Positions 5,406 through 7,854 of a stretch of 7,854 nt of DNA are shown in pieces. The DNA comes from Planctomycetota bacterium (GTDB lineage Bacteria > Planctomycetota > Planctomycetia > Pirellulales > Pirellulaceae): the NCBI GenBank assembly GCA_024274855.1, contig JAJSAJ010000390.1, forward strand, positions 1 through 7,854. The letters are read 5' to 3'. The position numbers and the translations under genes are program-made. Position 1 is the first letter of the stretch. Each line of letters starts with the position of its first letter. The notes beneath the pieces are model-generated. The model did not search any database, had not been told where the DNA came from, and saw nothing but the letters and a program-made list of their open reading frames with translations.

Positions 5406-6419
5406 GTGATTATCCAAGCAACCGAACAGGTAGCTGGCGGCGGTGATCTGTCCGAACGGCAGATGGCTGAAGTGATCAGCTGCGTGATGGAGGGCGGGTG
5501 CACCGAAGGTGAAATAGTGGATCTACTGGCCGCATTGCACGCGAAAGGCGAAACAATCGAGGAGATCGCGGGAGCTGCACGGGCATTGCGCCGTCACATG
5601 ACTCCCATAAGTTCAAATCAACCGAACCTGCTCGATACGTGTGGCACCGGTGGCGACTGCTCGGGAACCTTCAATATCAGCACTGCGGCCGCCCTGGTCA
5701 CCGCGGCCGCTGGCGTACCGGTTGCCAAGCACGGCAATCGAGGGATAACCAGTAAATCTGGCTCGGCAGATGTTCTGGCTGAACTCGGGGTCGACATTCG
5801 GGCAAATCTGGCGACCGTCGAGCGTTGTTTGGAGGAGGTTGGGATTGGGTTTTGCTTCGCACCGTTGGCGCACCCATCGATGAAGCACGTAGCCGAGGCG
5901 CGCCGGCGGCTGGGCACCCCGACTATTTTCAATCTGCTGGGACCACTCTGCAATCCGGCTTCGGCACCCTATCAGTTGCTCGGCGTTGGACGATCCGATC
6001 TACGGCCCCGCCTCGCCTCGGCACTGAATCTGCTCGGAACGAAACGGGCTGCCGTTGTGTGGGGCGAGGATGGATTGGACGAGGTCACGATTGGTGGCCG
6101 GACTCGCGTGACAATCATTCAGGGCGGACAGATGTCCGAGGTCGTCTGGAGTCCCGAGCAGTTTGGCGTGTCTCAGTCGCCGCTCGACGCGTTACGCGTT
6201 GACGGTCCCAAGGCGAGTGCGGCGATGATCCGAGCTGTCTTGGGGGGCCGTCCGGGCGCGGCACGAGACATTGTTGTTGTGAACGCCGCAGCCGCATTGT
6301 GGCTCGTCGGCGCCGCCGCATCACTGCACGATGCGGCTCGAGCGGCGCAGGTGGCAATTGACCAAGGCCGGGCTCGCGACCTGCTGGAACGCCTGGTGAG
6401 TGTGAGTCACACAACATGA
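5406..6419 (+). CDS. trpD: Anthranilate phosphoribosyltransferase
   Basis: TrpD joins anthranilate to phosphoribosyl pyrophosphate, giving N-(5'-phosphoribosyl)anthranilate, the second step of tryptophan synthesis from chorismate; it is cytosolic and usually a homodimer. From GTG 5406 it is 337 residues, the family norm. The helical N-terminal part (1-70) is followed by the PRPP-binding loop GTGGD (80-84), FNISTA (89-94), the anthranilate/PRPP signature KHGNRGITSKSGSADVL (about 108-124) and the metal-binding Asp-Glu in GEDGLDEVT. All expected residues are present. The GTG is preferred over the one at 5391 because of the GGAGG at 5392-5396. It stands apart from other trp genes; the only linked gene is the MFS transporter, whose ATG overlaps the trpD stop (ATGA, 6416-6419), so the two are almost certainly co-transcribed and translationally coupled. 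No attenuator is seen. Confidence 0.97.
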   Translation: MIIQATEQVAGGGDLSERQMAEVISCVMEGGCTEGEIVDLLAALHAKGETIEEIAGAARALRRHMTPISSNQPNLLDTCGTGGDCSGTFNISTAAALVTAAAGVPVAKHGNRGITSKSGSADVLAELGVDIRANLATVERCLEEVGIGFCFAPLAHPSMKHVAEARRRLGTPTIFNLLGPLCNPASAPYQLLGVGRSDLRPRLASALNLLGTKRAAVVWGEDGLDEVTIGGRTRVTIIQGGQMSEVVWSPEQFGVSQSPLDALRVDGPKASAAMIRAVLGGRPGAARDIVVVNAAAALWLVGAAASLHDAARAAQVAIDQGRARDLLERLVSVSHTT

Positions 6420-7603
6420 ATCGTACGACCTGGCGTCTAATCCTGATTGTCTCCTGTGCGCATGCGTTGGTTCACATTTTCGAGCTGGCGTTGCCGAGTG
6501 TTGAATTGAATATCGCGGGGTTTTATGGTGTCGGCAAGGAGACGACGGGGCTTTTGTCAACCTATTGGCGACTTCCTTGGGGACTCGGAGCACTCGGAGC
6601 CGGCTGGCTTGTCGATCGGTTCGGCTCGGAACGCATGCTGGCGATTTACCTGATCGGTTGTGGAGTGATGTGCTGTCTCGTAGCCGCAGCTTTTCCACTG
6701 CCGATTATGTTCGTGATTATGTTCACGATGGGGACATTCGCGTCGATCTATCACCCAGCTGGGCTCGCGTTGATTTCACATGCCACGACGTTGGAGTCCC
6801 GGCCACGCGCTTTGGGTATCCATGGAATCTTCGGCTCCGCCGGAATCGGCACGGCACCATTTCTGGCTGCACTACTACTGACAATCGGATTCAGCTGGCG
6901 ACAATACTATCTGGTCCTTGCTGTAGCCGGTCTGGCGTTGGGTGCTGTGTTTGTTTGGCGATCGTTTCGTGAGGTACGGCATGATCAAATGGCCGTATCG
7001 GCTGATCAACAAGCCGAACAGGACTCGGTCGACTGGGGGTCGTTTGCCATGTTAGTTGGCTTGGCGCTGATGCAGGGTTTCATCTATTCGGCCGTGCTCA
7101 GTTTTCTGCCTCGTTTTCTGGGCGACTGGCAATTCACGGACGCGCCGCTCACGCGGACCACGCGCGGCGCCTACCTGACCGGTGCGGTGCTACTGGTGGG
7201 TTGTTTCGGTCAATATACAGCGGGGCGGATTGCACGGGCGAACCTTCTGGAAGGCCAACTGGCCGGTGTCTCGTTCTGCAACGTGCCGTTCCTGCTGGCC
7301 ATGGCTTTCACACAGGGTGGGATGCGAGTTGCCGCTGCCGGAATGTTCGCGTTCACACATTTTATGCACCAGCCGCTCTACAACAGTCTTATCGCCAAGT
7401 ACACGCCCCGCCGCCGCCGCAGTATTAGCTACGGACTCAGTTTTGCCATCGGGGCGGGGCTCGGCAGTTTCGGCGCGGCCTTCAATGGGTACAGTCGCAG
7501 CGATGTGGCAACATACTCGGTCCTGGCTTGTGTCGCGATCGGAGCCGGCTGTATGGGCCTGCTGCTCGCATGGCGAAATCGACAAGCGGCACCGGCGCGT
7601 TGA
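6416..7603 (+). CDS. Major facilitator superfamily transporter
   Basis: This is an inner-membrane secondary transporter of 395 residues with about 12 predicted membrane helices: roughly 5-25, 45-65, 73-93, 96-120, 138-158, 161-181, 208-230, 253-273, 284-300, 303-322, 338-358 and 366-386. The polar central loop (about 183-207) is the usual divide between the two six-helix halves. Loop 2-3 has the MFS motif A pattern (GAGWLVDRFGSER, 61-73). IYHPAGLALIS (111-121) and GIHGIFGSAGIGTAPFL (134-150) resemble the fosmidomycin-resistance (Fsr) type of MFS exporters, so drug or metabolite efflux is possible, but the substrate cannot be told from sequence. It overlaps trpD by four bases and probably depends on trpD translation. 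Whether it carries an anthranilate- or tryptophan-related compound is speculation. No clear terminator follows before the RHS fragment. Confidence 0.95.
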   Translation: MNRTTWRLILIVSCAHALVHIFELALPSVELNIAGFYGVGKETTGLLSTYWRLPWGLGALGAGWLVDRFGSERMLAIYLIGCGVMCCLVAAAFPLPIMFVIMFTMGTFASIYHPAGLALISHATTLESRPRALGIHGIFGSAGIGTAPFLAALLLTIGFSWRQYYLVLAVAGLALGAVFVWRSFREVRHDQMAVSADQQAEQDSVDWGSFAMLVGLALMQGFIYSAVLSFLPRFLGDWQFTDAPLTRTTRGAYLTGAVLLVGCFGQYTAGRIARANLLEGQLAGVSFCNVPFLLAMAFTQGGMRVAAAGMFAFTHFMHQPLYNSLIAKYTPRRRRSISYGLSFAIGAGLGSFGAAFNGYSRSDVATYSVLACVAIGAGCMGLLLAWRNRQAAPAR

Positions 7604-7649
7604 GCACTAGCACGGCCCGCGACACGTACACGGCCAGCTGGTATTGGCG

Positions 7650-7854
7650 ATGATCCAAGACGCAACTTGGTCGACTATTCGTGGTGCCCCCAGCTACGAT
7701 ATCGAGTATATTTATGCGGGTCGGGCGTACGATCAAGAAACAGGACTATGCTATTACCGGCACCGGATGCTGAGCGCTGAGTTGGGACGGTTTATCAGTC
7801 GGGATCCGATCGGGTATGAGGATGGTGCGAGTCTCTACGAGTATGTCTCGTCGC
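7650..7854 (+). CDS. RHS-repeat-associated core domain fragment, runs off the window
   Basis: The frame reads YIYAGRAYDQETGLCYYR, then RMLSAELGRFISRDPIGY and SLYEYVSS, a near-textbook RHS-associated core domain, which normally closes the shell of a large YD-repeat protein just before a variable C-terminal toxin or effector. Here almost nothing precedes it: the frame is open only from 7611 (TAG at 7608-7610) and the first ATG is 7650, with no obvious ribosome binding site. There is no room for the usual hundreds of residues of YD repeats, because the transporter gene ends at 7603. It is therefore either a 5'-truncated remnant or an orphan RHS C-terminal cassette. What lies beyond the window edge would tell whether an effector domain and an immunity gene follow. 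The domain call is firm; whether it is expressed is doubtful. Confidence 0.8.
   Translation, partial: MIQDATWSTIRGAPSYDIEYIYAGRAYDQETGLCYYRHRMLSAELGRFISRDPIGYEDGASLYEYVSS

Overview
This 7.85 kb window looks like a chromosomal piece of a free-living bacterium, most likely a planctomycete. That assignment is an inference from the mix of a CsrA-family protein, scattered single biosynthetic genes, an RHS/YD core fragment and loosely packed genes with long spacers. No rRNA or other firm taxonomic marker is present.

Layout. Positions 1-455 hold no convincing protein gene. They contain a compact inverted-repeat element (95-231) flanked by short direct repeats and, further on, a strong + strand terminator hairpin with a T-tract (391-427). 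On the minus strand follow an unrecognised 137-residue protein (456-869) and csrA (939-1145), probably one operon transcribed csrA first. A 389-base divergent spacer with a nested dyad (1311-1374) separates them from a + strand two-component pair. The pair is a PAS-PAS-histidine kinase (1535-2848) and a NarL/LuxR-type response regulator (3009-3680). The kinase frame is interrupted by an in-frame TAG at 2846-2848, exactly before the G1 box of its ATPase domain. The missing end of the ATPase domain is intact in the same frame (2849-3043) and its own stop falls inside the regulator gene.

A convergent, hairpin-containing spacer (3681-3861) leads to a minus-strand nucleoside hydrolase (3862-4803). 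A spacer of about 600 bases follows, with only a weak candidate small minus-strand reading frame. Then comes a + strand pair: trpD (anthranilate phosphoribosyltransferase, 5406-6419) and an MFS transporter (6416-7603), overlapping by four bases (ATGA). The window ends inside an RHS-repeat core domain (7650 to the edge) that lacks the long N-terminal part of an RHS protein.

How they work together. The kinase and regulator form a signalling pair, now apparently lacking a functional kinase unless the TAG is read through or is a sequencing error. CsrA is a post-transcriptional regulator. The nucleoside hydrolase does purine/pyrimidine salvage and TrpD the second committed step of tryptophan synthesis; these are unlinked housekeeping functions. 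The points most worth a second look are the interrupted kinase, the MITE-like structured element and the orphan RHS core. I found no CRISPR array, tRNA or rRNA, and no clear new multi-gene system.
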